Position numbers and translations under genes: made by a program. Shown piece after piece: positions 31,754-42,324 of a stretch of 43,998 nt of DNA. Within the stretch, counting starts at the first letter, position 1; every line of letters starts with the position of its first letter. Location: contig CAMYMC010000004.1 in the NCBI GenBank assembly GCA_947259365.1, forward strand, positions 27,687 to 71,684. Direction: 5' to 3'. The notes under the pieces are model-generated. The model ran no database searches. It had not been told where the DNA came from and saw only the letters and a list, made by a program, of their open reading frames with translations. This DNA comes from an uncultured Acidimicrobiaceae bacterium. GTDB taxonomy: Bacteria; Actinomycetota; Acidimicrobiia; Spongiisociales; UBA5794.

Positions 31754-32959
31754 TCAGGCGGTGGATTCGGCGGGCTCCAACTTCATCGCGAGCGGCGTGT
31801 CCGAGATCGGGAGGTGGATGAGCCCGGCGACGAGGCCGAGGATCGCAGCCGCGACCCACACCGGGGTGTAGGACCCGGTTGCGTCGAACACACGACCCCC
31901 CAGCCAGACGCCGAGAAACGCCCCGACCTGGTGACTGAGAAACGTGATGCCGTACAGCGTCGAGAGGTACCGCGATCCGAAGATCTGCGCCACCACGCCG
32001 CTCGTGAGCGGCACCGTTGCCAGCCACAGAAACCCGATCGTTGCGCCGAACACCAGGGCGGTCGAGGAGGTCAGCGGGAGCAGCAGGAACAACGCGAAGA
32101 CGGCGGCCCGAGATGTGTACAGGATGGACAGCAGGGTGCGCTTTCGGAATCGGTCGCCCATCACCCCGAATGCGGAGGAGCCGACGATGTTGAAGACCCC
32201 GATCAGCGACAGGGCGGTAGCGCCCACGAAACCCGGCAGGCCGTTGTCGGTGAGGTAGGCAGGGAGGTGCGTCGCCACGAACGCGACATGGAAGCCGCAC
32301 ACGAAGAAGCCGGCGGTCAGGAGGAGATACCCGCGGTGGCTCCGCGCCCGGCGAAGCACGTCGGGCAGTGGCTCGTCGAGATGGCGGTCGACCTCGACGG
32401 TGGGTCGGAGCGGGAAGCGAAGCGCGATGATGGCGATCAGGCCGATGCCGATCGCCAGCACCTGGAGCGCGCCGCGCCACCCGAAGGCATCGAGGAGCCA
32501 CTGCGCTCCTGGCACGACGGCGAACATGCCGAAAGATCCGGCTGCGGTGATGACCCCGAATGCGGTCGATCTCCGCTCGGCCGGCACGACACGGCCAACC
32601 GCGCCGAGCACGACGACGTACGAGGCGCCGCTCAACGCCAGACCGGGCAGGATGCCCCACGCGGCAAAGATCCCGACGGCGGAGTCCACGAAGCTCGCGA
32701 TCCACAACCCGGCGGCGTAGACGATCCCGGATCCCACCAGCACCATCCGGGGTCCGATCCGATCGGCGAGGATGCCGACGAGCGGCAGGCCGAAGACCAG
32801 ATTCTGCAGTGCCACGGCCAGCGAGAACGTCTCTCGTCCGATGCCCAGGTCCTCGGTGATGGGTGACAGGAACAGCCCGAACGACTGACGAACGCCCATC
32901 GCCAGCAGCACGATGGCGGCGCCGAGGGCGATGATCGTGCGCGGGGACCGGATCGACAT
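31754..32959 (-). CDS. MFS transporter
   Basis: A 401-residue major facilitator with 12 predicted membrane helices. The N-terminal MGVRQSFGLFLSPITEDLG and the following LVGILADRIGPRMVLVGSG, with the DRxGxR motif A between helices 2 and 3, are typical of the oxalate/formate-antiporter (OFA) and monocarboxylate-like subfamilies, as is GDRFRKR between helices 8 and 9. Substrate not predictable. It runs as a single gene; the ATG at 32959 is the first plausible start. No adjacent regulator. Confidence 0.92.
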   Translation of the reverse strand: MSIRSPRTIIALGAAIVLLAMGVRQSFGLFLSPITEDLGIGRETFSLAVALQNLVFGLPLVGILADRIGPRMVLVGSGIVYAAGLWIASFVDSAVGIFAAWGILPGLALSGASYVVVLGAVGRVVPAERRSTAFGVITAAGSFGMFAVVPGAQWLLDAFGWRGALQVLAIGIGLIAIIALRFPLRPTVEVDRHLDEPLPDVLRRARSHRGYLLLTAGFFVCGFHVAFVATHLPAYLTDNGLPGFVGATALSLIGVFNIVGSSAFGVMGDRFRKRTLLSILYTSRAAVFALFLLLPLTSSTALVFGATIGFLWLATVPLTSGVVAQIFGSRYLSTLYGITFLSHQVGAFLGVWLGGRVFDATGSYTPVWVAAAILGLVAGLIHLPISDTPLAMKLEPAESTA

Positions 32960-33159
32960 GGGCGTGGAGTGTATCGAGCCGGCTCCGGCCCGCTCACGTG
33001 ACTGCTTTGGGGGTGGTCACACTCCGCCGCGCCGGGACGAGTACGGGACTCGGTTCCGGTCGGGGGCGCCGTTGCGAACTCCGTGAGTCCGCGATGGCCG
33101 GCAGCGCGGAGTTGGCCGGTGTTGGAGGCGTCGCCCCGATCGCCGCCTGAGGTACCGAC

Positions 33160-34119
33160 TCAGAACCCCTGCCACGGCTCGCAGGCGTCGGCGACCGTGA
33201 CCAGGTCGTCCGACGCGCATGTCTCCAGGGCGTCGATCATCGACATCGCCAGGCCTTCGAGATCGGCCAGCACCTCGGGGGGACGTCCGAACTCCGTGTC
33301 GTGGCGGGAGACGACGCCGTCTCGTGACAGCACGAGGTAGGCGGCGCCGCCGTCGGCGCAGTCGGGGCACCCGTACACGGGATCCAACTCCAACCCGCCG
33401 AGTCTCCCGAGTTCGGCGTCGATGCGCTCCAGCGCCGCCGGCGTCAGCGCTCCCCGGTTCACGTAGAGCGCCTCATCGGTGATCCGGTTCCACCCGGTCA
33501 GCACCAGCTGCTCCCCGTCGATGACGAGGTCGGCGTTGCAGTAGCCGCCGCACATCCCAAAGGACCAGCCGGCCCCGACGAGGGACGCATCGCCCGCGTC
33601 CGGCGCGGCGCCGATCTCCAGGCGACCCACCTGCTCCCCGTTGAGCAGCACCGCGATGGCGGCGGACTCGAACGATCCGAGCGGGATCGACAGCTCAACC
33701 GGCTCGAGCACCTGGATGCAGTTCACGACGGGGTCCGTCTCGCTCCACAGCGTGACCTCGACGACGCCGCCCCTGTCCTCAACGACCCACCCGGGCTCGT
33801 GGCAGGGCGTCGGAAGTGAGCCGCGAACCACAAGACGGGCCTGAACGGGGAAGCTCTCGAGCAGCACGATCTCGGTGGAGTCGACGAACACGGGGCCGGC
33901 GCTGTCGGGCGGAGGGGTCGCATCCGGACCCCCCGGGGGCGCCGTCGTGTCCGCAGAGCCGGGGAGGGTCGTCACCGGTACGCCCGAGCCATCGGGAGAC
34001 ACCGTCGTGTCGACGACGGGCGGCGTCGTGGTCGGGTCGGCGGTGACGGGATCCGCCTCGGCGCATGCCGCCGTGAGCAGGATCACCCCGAGCCCCACCG
34101 CGACGGATCTCGCTCTCAT
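33160..34119 (-). CDS. Hypothetical lipoprotein with Thr/Pro linker
   Basis: A 319-residue lipoprotein: signal VAVGLGVILLTAAC (Cys19), then about 60 residues rich in Thr, Pro, Gly and Asp that serve as a flexible linker, then a globular region of about 230 residues with several Cys pairs (NADLVIDGEQLVLTGWN, GCPDCADGG). No domain recognised; segments such as CGGYCNADLVIDG recall secreted actinobacterial proteins of unknown function. The ATG at 34119 directly precedes the signal peptide. No operon partner; the ABC operon downstream in sequence is separated by about 200 bp. Confidence 0.8.
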   Translation of the reverse strand: MRARSVAVGLGVILLTAACAEADPVTADPTTTPPVVDTTVSPDGSGVPVTTLPGSADTTAPPGGPDATPPPDSAGPVFVDSTEIVLLESFPVQARLVVRGSLPTPCHEPGWVVEDRGGVVEVTLWSETDPVVNCIQVLEPVELSIPLGSFESAAIAVLLNGEQVGRLEIGAAPDAGDASLVGAGWSFGMCGGYCNADLVIDGEQLVLTGWNRITDEALYVNRGALTPAALERIDAELGRLGGLELDPVYGCPDCADGGAAYLVLSRDGVVSRHDTEFGRPPEVLADLEGLAMSMIDALETCASDDLVTVADACEPWQGF

Positions 34120-34320
34120 GGCTCTTCGACGGTCGGCGCCGGCCGCGCGGTTCCCGGACCGCCCCGGCCGGCGCCGATCCCGAGATGAGCCGCCGACCCC
34201 GCATGTACGACTCCGGCCCACCGGCCGGGAACAGCGTGGATCTCTACGGTCGAGGCCCCAGCCGCCAGAAGGGAATCGCGCATCTGCTTCAGCGCCCGAG
34301 CCCAGCCCCCTCGATCGCCC

Positions 34321-35385
34321 TCACGTCGTGGCGAGCTTGGTGCGCAGCCGCGCCGTCAGCGCCATCGCGATCACCGCCAGTAGGACCGCCACGCCGAGTG
34401 CGATAGCCAGCTCGACCCAGACGGTGCCGAGGCCTTCGTTGTTGATCGTGACCTCGTACACGGGGTTGATGACCCAGTATGTCGGGAACAACTTGGCGAT
34501 CCACTGCGGCCAGTCGGGGAAGATGTAGAAGATCGTCGGGGCCAGCAGGATGAACCCGGTGCCCTTGATGAGGGTGAAGACCCCGGTGATGTCCTTCGAT
34601 GCCGTGCCGTAGATGAGCCCGATCTCGACGAGCATGACCCCGGCGACGACGAGCACGACGATGAGGGCCAGCGGCCGGGCGGTGAGGGCGCTGTTGAGCC
34701 ACAGGGTGACCACCGCCATCGGGACGGCGAGCCCGAACCCGAGGATGCCCTTGGCCGTCACCACTTCCGACAGTTTCACCGGCGTGACGACCAACGCGTC
34801 GAGGGTGCGCTTCTCCCGCTCGTCGGCGAGGCTGAACGACGGCAGGAAGACCGCAGCGACGAGGAGGGCGTACATCGTGATGAACGGCACGAGCCGCACC
34901 GAGATGGGGAGCCCCTCCTCGCCCAGCTCCACCACCTCGACGTCGACTGGCGGGGCACGTCCCTCGACGTCGCGGATGAGCTCGACCGCGGTCACGGCGA
35001 GGATGATCCGGTTGGAGGCGAGGCTCTCCCCGCCGACGTAGAACTCGAGCGGAGGGCGAGCCCCTCCCCGCACGTCGCCGTCGAATCCGGCAGCGAGGAC
35101 AAGACCGGCGTCGAGGTCGTTCGCCTCCACCCGCGACCTGAGCACGTCGGCGTCGTCGAGCCGCGTCAGCTCGATGCCGTCGATCTCGGCCACCGCTGCG
35201 GTGATGACCGACGCCCCCTCGTCGACGATGCCCAGCCGGGGCTCGGGATCGAAGAGGTCGCCGAAGGCGACCTGGAGAACGAGAGTGATGAGCACCGGGA
35301 GCAACAGCACCCACAGGAAGATGGGCGAGCGCGGCCCCAGCTGGAGGTCCTTGCGGAGCACGGTGAGGACACGGCCGGCGCTCAC
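34321..35385 (-). CDS. ABC-2 type exporter permease (second)
   Basis: A 354-residue permease of the ABC-2/NatB-type group. One N-terminal helix (FLWVLLLPVLITLVLQVAF) is followed by a large extracytoplasmic domain of about 150 residues, then five or so helices (MYALLVAAVFLPSFSLADER, MAVVTLWLNSALTARPL). The EREKRTLDALVVTPV segment is the conserved coupling region seen in these permeases. The GTG at 35385 overlaps the TGA of the preceding permease (GTGA), which decides the start. Third gene of a translationally coupled ATPase-permease-permease operon. Confidence 0.88.
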   Translation of the reverse strand: MSAGRVLTVLRKDLQLGPRSPIFLWVLLLPVLITLVLQVAFGDLFDPEPRLGIVDEGASVITAAVAEIDGIELTRLDDADVLRSRVEANDLDAGLVLAAGFDGDVRGGARPPLEFYVGGESLASNRIILAVTAVELIRDVEGRAPPVDVEVVELGEEGLPISVRLVPFITMYALLVAAVFLPSFSLADEREKRTLDALVVTPVKLSEVVTAKGILGFGLAVPMAVVTLWLNSALTARPLALIVVLVVAGVMLVEIGLIYGTASKDITGVFTLIKGTGFILLAPTIFYIFPDWPQWIAKLFPTYWVINPVYEVTINNEGLGTVWVELAIALGVAVLLAVIAMALTARLRTKLATT

Positions 35386-36563
35386 AGCGTCCGCACCTTT
35401 CGCTTCAGCACGACCCACCCGGCGGCGAACAGCGCGACGCACCAGGCGACGAGGGCTCCGAGCTCACCGAGTGTGTCTCCCCACCCGGCGCCGTACGTGC
35501 CGACGTCGACGAGACCGTCGACGAGGGGGTACGACGGCAGCGCCCGAATCCACGCCGACGCGGTCCCGGGGAAGAGCGCGGCGAAGGCGGGGATCATCAG
35601 CGGGATCATGTAGACCATCCCGTAGAACAGGGTGCTCATGAAGTCCTTGCCGGTGGACCCGGCGAGCATCGCCGTCCCCGAGATCATCACGGCGCCGAGC
35701 AGGACGAGCGTGAGGATGAGCAGCGGCTGCGGCGACAGGGAGTCGATGGCGACGAGGACGACGACCGCCTGCGCCATGCCGCTGAGCGCCCCGGCAATGC
35801 CCTTGGCGGTGAGGACATCGCCGACCGTGGCGGGGGTGACGAGAACCGCCGTCACCGTGCGGTCCTGGAGCTCCTTGGCGATGAGGGAGGCCATCACGAA
35901 CATCTCCATGAGGAGGATGAGGAAGACGAAGATCGGGCGAAAGCTCTCCCGGGCGGTCACCTGGTCCCCGACGCGGTCCTCGCCGAGGACGACGAAGACC
36001 TGGTCCGGATCGGACGTGGAGACGGGCAGCCCGGCGCCGGCGACGGCAAAGGCGAGCTCGCGCACGAGACCGGAGGCGGCGAACCGGATCTCGTCCGGCA
36101 CGCCGGCGTCGAGATAGACGATGACCTCGGTTCGCCGGCCTTCCGTGGTGGCGGCGAGAAAGTCCACCGGGAACGCGAGGCCGATCGAGACGTTGCGTTG
36201 TTCCGCTCCGTCCGGCGGGGCGATGCCCGCGTCGTGGCCGATGACCACCGCGTCGCCGTTGATGCTCCACGCATCGGCGTCGCCGGCGACGACCGCCTCG
36301 AGATCGTCCGCCGCGGCGAATCCGACGAGCGCCAGGCCCTCCGCCTCGGCGGATTCGAGCCCGGTGAGTGCCGCCGGGTCGAGGCCGGAAACGCCGACCC
36401 CGATCGACTCGTCGACGTCGTCGGGCAGGACCCAGTAGAGGGCGACGGCGACGACGAGCACCATCAAGGTGAGGAACGCCCACAGCCGGTCCCTGCCGTA
36501 TTCGGCGACGTCCTTGCGGACGATGGCACCGATGATGCGGGCCCGGGATACCGGTCGGGTCAT
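35382..36563 (-). CDS. ABC-2 type exporter permease (first)
   Basis: A 393-residue permease with the same design: one N-terminal helix ([20 protein letters not shown]), a soluble domain of about 170 residues, then six helices. The [20 protein letters not shown] segment corresponds to the coupling motif of its neighbour, so the two permeases are paralogous and likely form a heterodimer. It overlaps the ATPase gene by ATGA at its start and the second permease by GTGA at its end. Substrate unknown. Confidence 0.9.
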   Translation of the reverse strand: MTRPVSRARIIGAIVRKDVAEYGRDRLWAFLTLMVLVVAVALYWVLPDDVDESIGVGVSGLDPAALTGLESAEAEGLALVGFAAADDLEAVVAGDADAWSINGDAVVIGHDAGIAPPDGAEQRNVSIGLAFPVDFLAATTEGRRTEVIVYLDAGVPDEIRFAASGLVRELAFAVAGAGLPVSTSDPDQVFVVLGEDRVGDQVTARESFRPIFVFLILLMEMFVMASLIAKELQDRTVTAVLVTPATVGDVLTAKGIAGALSGMAQAVVVLVAIDSLSPQPLLILTLVLLGAVMISGTAMLAGSTGKDFMSTLFYGMVYMIPLMIPAFAALFPGTASAWIRALPSYPLVDGLVDVGTYGAGWGDTLGELGALVAWCVALFAAGWVVLKRKVRTL

Positions 36564-37423
36564 CCCTCGAGCCCCCTCCCGGTCATCTCGATGAAGATAC
36601 TCTCCAGCGTGGCTTCCTCGGTGTGGATGGTCATGAGACCGGCTGCGGAGACGGCGGCCTTCAGCTCCTCGCCGGCGGCGGCGTCTTCGAGCGAGACGGT
36701 CTGCTCCGTCACCCGTTCCCCGTCGCGGATCCGCACCTTCACCGACCGCTTCCCGTGCTCCAGTTTGAGGTTCTCCGGAGTGTCGATCGCGTGGAGCCTG
36801 CCGTCGTTGATGAAGGCGACCCGGTCCGACAGCTCGTCCGCCTCGTGCATGTCGTGGGTGGTGAGGAGCACGGCGGCGCCGCGCTCGGCCTCCTGGTTGA
36901 TGAGCGCACGGATCGCCTGGGACGACACCGGGTCCAGCCCGTCGGTCGGCTCGTCGAGAAAGAGCACCTTCGGTGTGTTGACGAGGGTGCGCGCCATCAT
37001 GAGCCGCTGCCGCATGCCCTTCGAGTACTTGGCGACCCGATCCCCGGCGCGGTCGGCGAGCCCGACCCTACGCAGCAGCACCTCGGTGTCGACGTCCCTG
37101 ATCCCGAAGAGGCTGGCGAAGAAGCGAAGGTTCTCGCGGCCCGACATCGACTCGTAGAGGTTCTTCTCCTCGAAGCACACCCCGATCTGGGCCTGCATGA
37201 CCGGGTCGTCCGTCGTGACGTCGGTGCCGAGCACCCGTGCCCGGCCCGACTTCGGCGGGAGCTGGCCGGTGAGGATCTTGATCGTCGTGGACTTCCCCGC
37301 ACCGTTGGGACCGAGGAAGCCGAGGATCTCCCCCGGCGCCACGTCGAAGCTGATGCCCTTGACGGCCTCGACCTCGCCGTAGGAGAAGCTGACGTCCTCC
37401 ACCTCGATGGCGGCAGCGGTCAT
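36560..37423 (-). CDS. ABC exporter ATP-binding protein
   Basis: A 287-residue ATPase of the CcmA/NatA type. Walker A is GPNGAGKST near residue 39, the ABC signature is YSKGMRQRL (a variant of LSGGQ), Walker B is [13 protein letters not shown], and the switch His is in [12 protein letters not shown]-terminal extension ([20 protein letters not shown]) is typical for exporter ATPases. The ATG at 37423 has a GGAGG site about 6 nt upstream. First gene of the operon with two permeases; all three stop/start pairs overlap by 4 bp. Confidence 0.95.
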   Translation of the reverse strand: MTAAAIEVEDVSFSYGEVEAVKGISFDVAPGEILGFLGPNGAGKSTTIKILTGQLPPKSGRARVLGTDVTTDDPVMQAQIGVCFEEKNLYESMSGRENLRFFASLFGIRDVDTEVLLRRVGLADRAGDRVAKYSKGMRQRLMMARTLVNTPKVLFLDEPTDGLDPVSSQAIRALINQEAERGAAVLLTTHDMHEADELSDRVAFINDGRLHAIDTPENLKLEHGKRSVKVRIRDGERVTEQTVSLEDAAAGEELKAAVSAAGLMTIHTEEATLESIFIEMTGRGLEG

Positions 37424-37528
37424 GGCGCACCTCCGCGGCGGACAACCCGACCCGCCTCCCTCCGACGCTACCGAGGGCAATCGCGCCGCGTTAGAGGCCT
37501 TCTGACCCTTCCTCGTGAGGACTCCGGT

Positions 37529-37564
37529 CGCGACGCCGGGCCCCGAGCGGGGCCCGGCGTCGCG
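37529..37564 (-). terminator. Strong hairpin terminator of the SGNH hydrolase gene
   Basis: Perfect 16-bp stem (37529-37544 with 37549-37564) and GAGC loop, 12 bp beyond the stop at 37577 on the minus strand. It insulates the downstream ABC operon. Confidence 0.85.
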
Positions 37565-37576
37565 CTGCGGCCCGCC

Positions 37577-38440
37577 TCAGCCGTCGATCGCCCTCCGGAA
37601 CGACGCGGTCACCTTGTCGTGGCCGCTGTCGCTCGGGTGCAGACAGTCGTCGCCGCCGACGAAGTCGGCCCTGGCGAAGGTGCCGAACACCTCCGCCACC
37701 TCGGCGTCGTAGTCGGCGGCCACCTCGCGGACGATGTCGTGGACACCGGCGAGAGCGCCGTCCGGCGTCCCCTCGAGCACCATGGCGCCGAGAGCACTCG
37801 CCCCGGAGATTCCCCCGAGGAAGCAGAACGGCACCGGGTTGTCGTACGTGCCGAGGACGATCGGCGTGTCGTCACCGGCGGCCGTCCTGAGCCGGCCCAC
37901 GACGTTGCGGAGATCGGCTTCGTAGATGGCCATCTCCGTCACGAACGTCGTGATGCACCCCGGCGTGGGACCGCCGATGCACGCTGTCCGAATCGGGCCG
38001 GACACGTCGTTTCCGCCGACGTGGAGGGTGATCACCTCGACGTCGTTGCGCGGGTTGGCGTCGTGGTTGCGCGCCTCGAGCATCGGGATCGCCACCGGCA
38101 GCTGCTCGGCGGCGACGATCGGCGCCGTGACCCCGGGCATCGTGTCCGTTCCCGGACGGCCCAGGTTCACGAGCTGGAGCTGCTTGCAGCCGTCAGCGGC
38201 GCGAGTGGATCGCGCCGGCAGGCAGTCGAGATCGGCCTGCAGTGCACGGTGCAGCTGCGGCACGTAGCCCCCGGCAGCGGGGTCGGTCGACCCCTCCCCG
38301 TAGGCCCAGGAGTCCCCGAGCGCGAGATACACCGGGAGTCCCGGCACCGTCGCCGGACGGGCGACGGCGGGCACCGCCACCAGCACCGACATCAGGCCGA
38401 ACGCGCCCAGCAGGGCGCCCAACCGTGTCAGTCGTCGCAT
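37577..38440 (-). CDS. Secreted SGNH/GDSL-family hydrolase
   Basis: A 287-residue exported hydrolase: signal peptide ([20 protein letters not shown]), then block [14 protein letters not shown] with nucleophile Ser (GDSW), the Gly of NLGRPG, block [12 protein letters not shown] with the oxyanion Asn, and block [14 protein letters not shown] with catalytic Asp and His. The set is complete, so an esterase or lipase-like enzyme acting outside the cell is likely. Several Cys suggest disulfides. The ATG at 38440 has an AGGAGG site 6 nt upstream. Divergent from recQ. Confidence 0.93.
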   Translation of the reverse strand: MRRLTRLGALLGAFGLMSVLVAVPAVARPATVPGLPVYLALGDSWAYGEGSTDPAAGGYVPQLHRALQADLDCLPARSTRAADGCKQLQLVNLGRPGTDTMPGVTAPIVAAEQLPVAIPMLEARNHDANPRNDVEVITLHVGGNDVSGPIRTACIGGPTPGCITTFVTEMAIYEADLRNVVGRLRTAAGDDTPIVLGTYDNPVPFCFLGGISGASALGAMVLEGTPDGALAGVHDIVREVAADYDAEVAEVFGTFARADFVGGDDCLHPSDSGHDKVTASFRRAIDG

Positions 38441-38553
38441 AGTTGCCTCCTTGCGTGCGACTGTGGGCAACGTACGAAGCCGCCGCCGTGGCCGATATCG
38501 GGGATGCCCCCCAAAGGGCCGTGGAGAACCAGCGCTGCGTCGGTACCTCGCAC

Positions 38554-38559
38554 TACCGT
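38554..38559 (+). promoter_or_regulatory. Candidate -10 element (TACCGT), leaderless
   Basis: TACCGT lies 7 nt before the GTG at 38567; no ribosome-binding site is present. Confidence 0.4.
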
Positions 38560-38566
38560 CGGCGCG

Positions 38567-40267
38567 GTGGGCGACGTTACGACGACCGACGTGCGCACCC
38601 GGATCGGAGAGCTCCGCGACCTCTGCGACGCCGGGAGCACGGCGGATGCCTCCCGAGTCCTCTCCGATCTGCGGGCGGCGTGGCACCGCCGGCCCGGCGA
38701 GTTCGACGCCGATGACGTCGCCGCGCTTCGCGAGCTGGCCTCCGCCGTCGCCGGGGCGATCAAAACGGACACCGAACGGGTGCTCGCCGAGACCTTCGGC
38801 TACTCGTCGTTCCGGGCAGGCCAGCGGGAGATCATCGAGGCCGTCCTCGAGGGCCGGGACTGCGTCGGCATCATGCCGACGGGCGCCGGCAAGTCCCTCA
38901 CCTACCAGCTCCCCGCCCGCCTTCTCGGCGGCACGACCCTCGTCGTCTCCCCCCTCATCGCCCTCATGAAGGACCAGGTGGACGGGCTCCACCAGGTGTC
39001 GATGCGCGCCACGTTCCTCAACTCGAGCCTCGACCCCACCGAGCGCCGCGACCGGGTCGAGCGGATGCAACGGGGCGAGTACGAGCTCGTCTACGCCGCC
39101 CCCGAGGGCCTCGAGGCATCGGTCGGGTCGGCGCTCGCCGGCGTCGACCTGCGGCTCATCGCCGTCGACGAGGCCCATTGCATCAGCCAGTGGGGCCACG
39201 ACTTCCGGCCCGCGTATCGCAACCTCCACGGGCTCAAGGGACGCTTCGGCGCCCCGATCCTCGCCCTCACCGCCACGGCGACACCGGAGGTGACACGGGA
39301 CATCGAGATTCAGCTCGGGCTGCGGGACCCGGTGCATTTCCGCGGCTCGTTCTTTCGCCCCAACCTCCGCATCCACGTCTTCAAGAAGGGCGAGCACGAC
39401 GGCAGGCGCATCCGGGTGCGGGAGTCGATCGGCCGGCTATGCGTCGCCCGGCGCGCGGAGAGCGGCATCGTCTACACGCTGTCACGGGCGTCGGCCGAGT
39501 CGACCGCCGAGTACCTCACCGGCCTCGGCATGCGAGCGCTGCCCTACCACGCCGGCCTCGACGCCGCCGAGCGCACCCTCGTCCAGGACGCGTTCGTCCG
39601 CGACGACATCGACGTCGTGTGCGCGACGATCGCGTTCGGGATGGGGATCGACAAGTCCAACGTCCGTTTCGTCATCCATCGGGACATGCCGCGCTCGGTC
39701 GAGGCCTACTACCAGGAGATCGGCAGAGCGGGAAGGGACGGCGTCGCCAGCGACTGCGTCCTGTTCTACTCGTGGGCCGACGTCGTCAACCTGGAGCGGA
39801 TGACGGCCGACGCGGCGACGGCGGAACGACACCGGAGCCAGGTGAGGGCGATGTACACATGGGCGGAGCGGCGTAGATGCCGACACCGCTCCCTCGCGGG
39901 ATGGTTCGGGGAGGACATCGAGGCGTGCGGAACCTCATGCGACGCCTGCACCGGGGTCGACCTGCTGGGGCACACCGCCGCTGCGCCACGCCCCACCCTC
40001 GATCTCGGTGCGGCGAGCGGGGAGGAGCCGGTGGACGAGGAGACCCGGGCGCTGTTCGATGAGCTCAAGAGGCTTCGTCGCCACTTGGCCGACGACCAGG
40101 GTGTACCGGCGTACGTCGTGTTCAGCGATGCGACGCTGTTGTCGATGGCGACGCGCCGGCCGACGGACGAGGCGGGGCTGCTCGCCGTCAACGGGGTCGG
40201 ACCCGCGAAGCTGGCCCGGTACGGTGCGGCGTTCCTCGACGTGCTCGGCGACGGCGGGAGCGACTGA
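38567..40267 (+). CDS. recQ: RecQ-family ATP-dependent DNA helicase
   Basis: A 566-residue superfamily 2 helicase. Motifs in order: [20 protein letters not shown] (motif 0), [16 protein letters not shown] (Walker A), [11 protein letters not shown] (Ia), [16 protein letters not shown] (DEAH and aromatic-rich loop), [11 protein letters not shown] (III), then [33 protein letters not shown] (V) and [12 protein letters not shown] (VI). A Zn-binding region with Cys follows ([21 protein letters not shown]), then a C-terminal HRDC-like domain ([33 protein letters not shown]). An N-terminal extension of about 60 residues precedes motif 0. The GTG at 38567 is the likely start; the frame runs far upstream but only as antisense to other genes. 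Confidence 0.94.
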   Translation: MGDVTTTDVRTRIGELRDLCDAGSTADASRVLSDLRAAWHRRPGEFDADDVAALRELASAVAGAIKTDTERVLAETFGYSSFRAGQREIIEAVLEGRDCVGIMPTGAGKSLTYQLPARLLGGTTLVVSPLIALMKDQVDGLHQVSMRATFLNSSLDPTERRDRVERMQRGEYELVYAAPEGLEASVGSALAGVDLRLIAVDEAHCISQWGHDFRPAYRNLHGLKGRFGAPILALTATATPEVTRDIEIQLGLRDPVHFRGSFFRPNLRIHVFKKGEHDGRRIRVRESIGRLCVARRAESGIVYTLSRASAESTAEYLTGLGMRALPYHAGLDAAERTLVQDAFVRDDIDVVCATIAFGMGIDKSNVRFVIHRDMPRSVEAYYQEIGRAGRDGVASDCVLFYSWADVVNLERMTADAATAERHRSQVRAMYTWAERRRCRHRSLAGWFGEDIEACGTSCDACTGVDLLGHTAAAPRPTLDLGAASGEEPVDEETRALFDELKRLRRHLADDQGVPAYVVFSDATLLSMATRRPTDEAGLLAVNGVGPAKLARYGAAFLDVLGDGGSD

Positions 40268-40366
40268 CACGACGCGGCTGCGGGCGCGATCGCCGCAGAC
40301 GTGCTGCAATGGGGTCGCGCAACCGGGAGGCTCGACCTGGGACTGTCCGGCGAACTGGGCTATGAC

Positions 40367-40852
40367 GTGAAGCCTGCCAACGGGCTGCAGCGTGCCGTCC
40401 AGCAGGTGGCCTCGAGCCGGCCGGGGGCGTGGGTGTTTGCCCGCACCCTGCACCCGGTCGACCGGGCGCTCTTCAGAGCGACCCGAGGGAGGGTGACGGT
40501 CCCCGGCCTGATGGCGGGGCTGCCGGTCATCATGCTGACGACGACGGGGGCGCGCACCGGCCGCCCTCGGACCGCGCCCCTTCTCGGCGTCCCGATCGGT
40601 GACGACCTCGCCGTCATCGGCACCAACTACGGTCAGAAACCCACCCCAGGGTGGGTCTACAACCTCGAGGCCGACCCCACCGCCACCGTCGGCTACCGAG
40701 CACGCACGGTCACTGTGACGGCACGGCGCGCCGACGAGGCCGAGACCGACCTGGCGTTCGAGCAGGCGGCGCACGTCTACCCGGGCTATGCCAGGTACCG
40801 GGACCGGGTCGACCATCGTGACATCCGGGTCTTCGTGCTCGAACCGGCCTGA
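40367..40852 (+). CDS. Deazaflavin (F420)-dependent nitroreductase family protein (DDN)
   Basis: A 161-residue DDN-family protein. Hallmarks are LTTTGARTGRPRTAPLLGVP with the basic F420-phosphate-binding part, the LAVIGTNYGQKPTPGWVYNL stretch and the N-terminal RPGAWVFARTLHPVD. Such proteins reduce quinones or nitro compounds with F420H2. The GTG at 40367 gives the N-terminus usual in the family (short basic helix before the split barrel). An in-frame ATG at 40301 would add 22 residues. It follows recQ by 99 bp on the same strand. Confidence 0.85.
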   Translation: MKPANGLQRAVQQVASSRPGAWVFARTLHPVDRALFRATRGRVTVPGLMAGLPVIMLTTTGARTGRPRTAPLLGVPIGDDLAVIGTNYGQKPTPGWVYNLEADPTATVGYRARTVTVTARRADEAETDLAFEQAAHVYPGYARYRDRVDHRDIRVFVLEPA

Positions 40853-40897
40853 GCGCCCGGAGCCTCCACAAGCTGCGGTCCCGACAAGTGCCGGTCC

Positions 40898-40938
40898 GGG
40901 AGGCCGCGGCCCGGAACTCAACCGGACCGCGGCCCTCC
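40898..40938. terminator. Shared hairpin terminator
   Basis: GGGAGGCCGCGGCCCGG and CCGGACCGCGGCCCTCC pair with a single bulge around AACTCAA, between the convergent DDN gene (stop 40852) and the ScyD/ScyE-like gene (stop 40949). Confidence 0.6.
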
Positions 40939-40948
40939 GTCAGGTCGT

Positions 40949-42151
40949 CTAGGGCGTCAGCTTGACGACGGAACCACCGCCGGCCCAACTCGGCAGGATG
41001 CTTCCCGTCGTCACGTAGACGGCGCCATGGCGGTCGACGGCCACGTCACCGACGAGGATGAACCGGCCGATCGTCTCGGTCGTTCCGTTCATGATCCGCA
41101 GCACCGATCCTGGTTCGCCGCCCCCGCAAACCTCAGCCTCGAGGAGCGAAGCGTCCGTCATCTGCGCCACGTACAACGCCCCGTTCGGACCGAAGTCGAT
41201 GCCGGTCACGTGGGTCAGACCGTCCACGTGCGTCGTGACGGCACCCGAGCCGGGGTCGACCCGGTAGACCTTGGCGGCACCTGTGGCGAAGGGGAACCCG
41301 GAGAGGATCCCCACGTAGTACGCACCGTCCGGGCCGACTGCGACCGACGTCGGCACCGCCTGCGGCGGGATCGGCGCTCCCGGCGGCGGGAACAGGTCCT
41401 GCACCGGCGGCGGGAGATCACCGAAGCACGACGGCGGCACGAACGGCACCGGATCGAGACGAGGCAACACCGCAACGGTGCTGATCGTCCCGTTGGCCGC
41501 GACGTGGAGCAACGCGTTGGCACCCGCGTCGGCGACGAGACGCCCTCCCGGCACGTGCGCCACCCCGTAGGGATTGGAGTCGGGTCCCTCGAAGTCCGGA
41601 TCCCGGTCCTCCTCGTACGCAGCGAGGTTGGCGAGGGCCTTGGTCTTGCCGTTCGGCAGGACGGAGTGGAGGCTCCCGAAGGCGCTGCCGAGGGCGTCCT
41701 GCAGCGCCTCGTCGCCACCGAGTCCCATCGCCACGCTCAGTGTGCCCTTGCCTTGGAGCGCGATGTTCGACGGCCCGACCGCGGCAAAGCCGACCGGTAC
41801 GGCGCACGTCGGGTCGGCCCCGCCGGGGCCGTCGGGATCGAACGCCTCTGCCAGGCTCGGTAGCGCAACGACCGTCGAGACGTTGCCCTTCTTGTCGATC
41901 TCGGTGATGGCGCCGGTGTTGCCGACACAGCCAAACGCCGGCTGTCCTTCGATCGTCGCACTGACGAGCGTGGTGCCACCACGGCCGGACTCGGCCACGT
42001 AGACCGATCCGTTCGCCCCGACGTCGATCCCCCGCGGATTGTCCAGACCCGTCGCCACCGTTTCGGCGTGCCATCCCGGCGACGCCAACGCCGGTACCGC
42101 GACTGCCAGCAGTGCCAGCACGAACACGACAACGAGATGCCGCGATCTCAT
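40949..42151 (-). CDS. ScyD/ScyE-family secreted beta-propeller protein
   Basis: A 400-residue secreted protein with a signal peptide (HLVVVFVLALLAVAVPALA). The mature part is a propeller of NHL/SMP-30-like repeats: DNPRGIDVGANGSVYVAES, SNIALQGKGTLSVAMGLGG, VPTSVAVGPDGAYYVGILSG and THVTGIDFGPNGALYVAQMT. This order matches the ScyD/ScyE family, named from cyanobacterial scytonemin clusters but widespread with unknown function. No other scytonemin gene is nearby, so a pigment role is not implied. The ATG at 42151 has a GAGGAGG site 7 nt upstream. Divergent from the GYD gene. Confidence 0.87.
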   Translation of the reverse strand: MRSRHLVVVFVLALLAVAVPALASPGWHAETVATGLDNPRGIDVGANGSVYVAESGRGGTTLVSATIEGQPAFGCVGNTGAITEIDKKGNVSTVVALPSLAEAFDPDGPGGADPTCAVPVGFAAVGPSNIALQGKGTLSVAMGLGGDEALQDALGSAFGSLHSVLPNGKTKALANLAAYEEDRDPDFEGPDSNPYGVAHVPGGRLVADAGANALLHVAANGTISTVAVLPRLDPVPFVPPSCFGDLPPPVQDLFPPPGAPIPPQAVPTSVAVGPDGAYYVGILSGFPFATGAAKVYRVDPGSGAVTTHVDGLTHVTGIDFGPNGALYVAQMTDASLLEAEVCGGGEPGSVLRIMNGTTETIGRFILVGDVAVDRHGAVYVTTGSILPSWAGGGSVVKLTP

Positions 42152-42324
42152 CGAAACCTCCTCACGGTCGTCCCCAACACGTGGCACGATACCGAATGAC
42201 CACCCAACGCGCGCACCGGGGTGTCAACCGTCCGGCCGGCTCGCGAAAACCCGGCACGGGCCGGCGGGAACCGCTCCGATCACGGCGCGTAGCGTTGATG
42301 ACGGCACCACACGGAGGAGGCCAC

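Noticed and set aside
36623..38566. Long plus-strand open frame upstream of recQ
   Set aside because: It is antisense to the ABC ATPase and SGNH genes; conserved RecQ sequence begins only after 38567.
40949..42151. Scytonemin biosynthesis locus
   Set aside because: Only the ScyD/ScyE-like propeller is present; no pigment-pathway gene is nearby and the family is broadly distributed.
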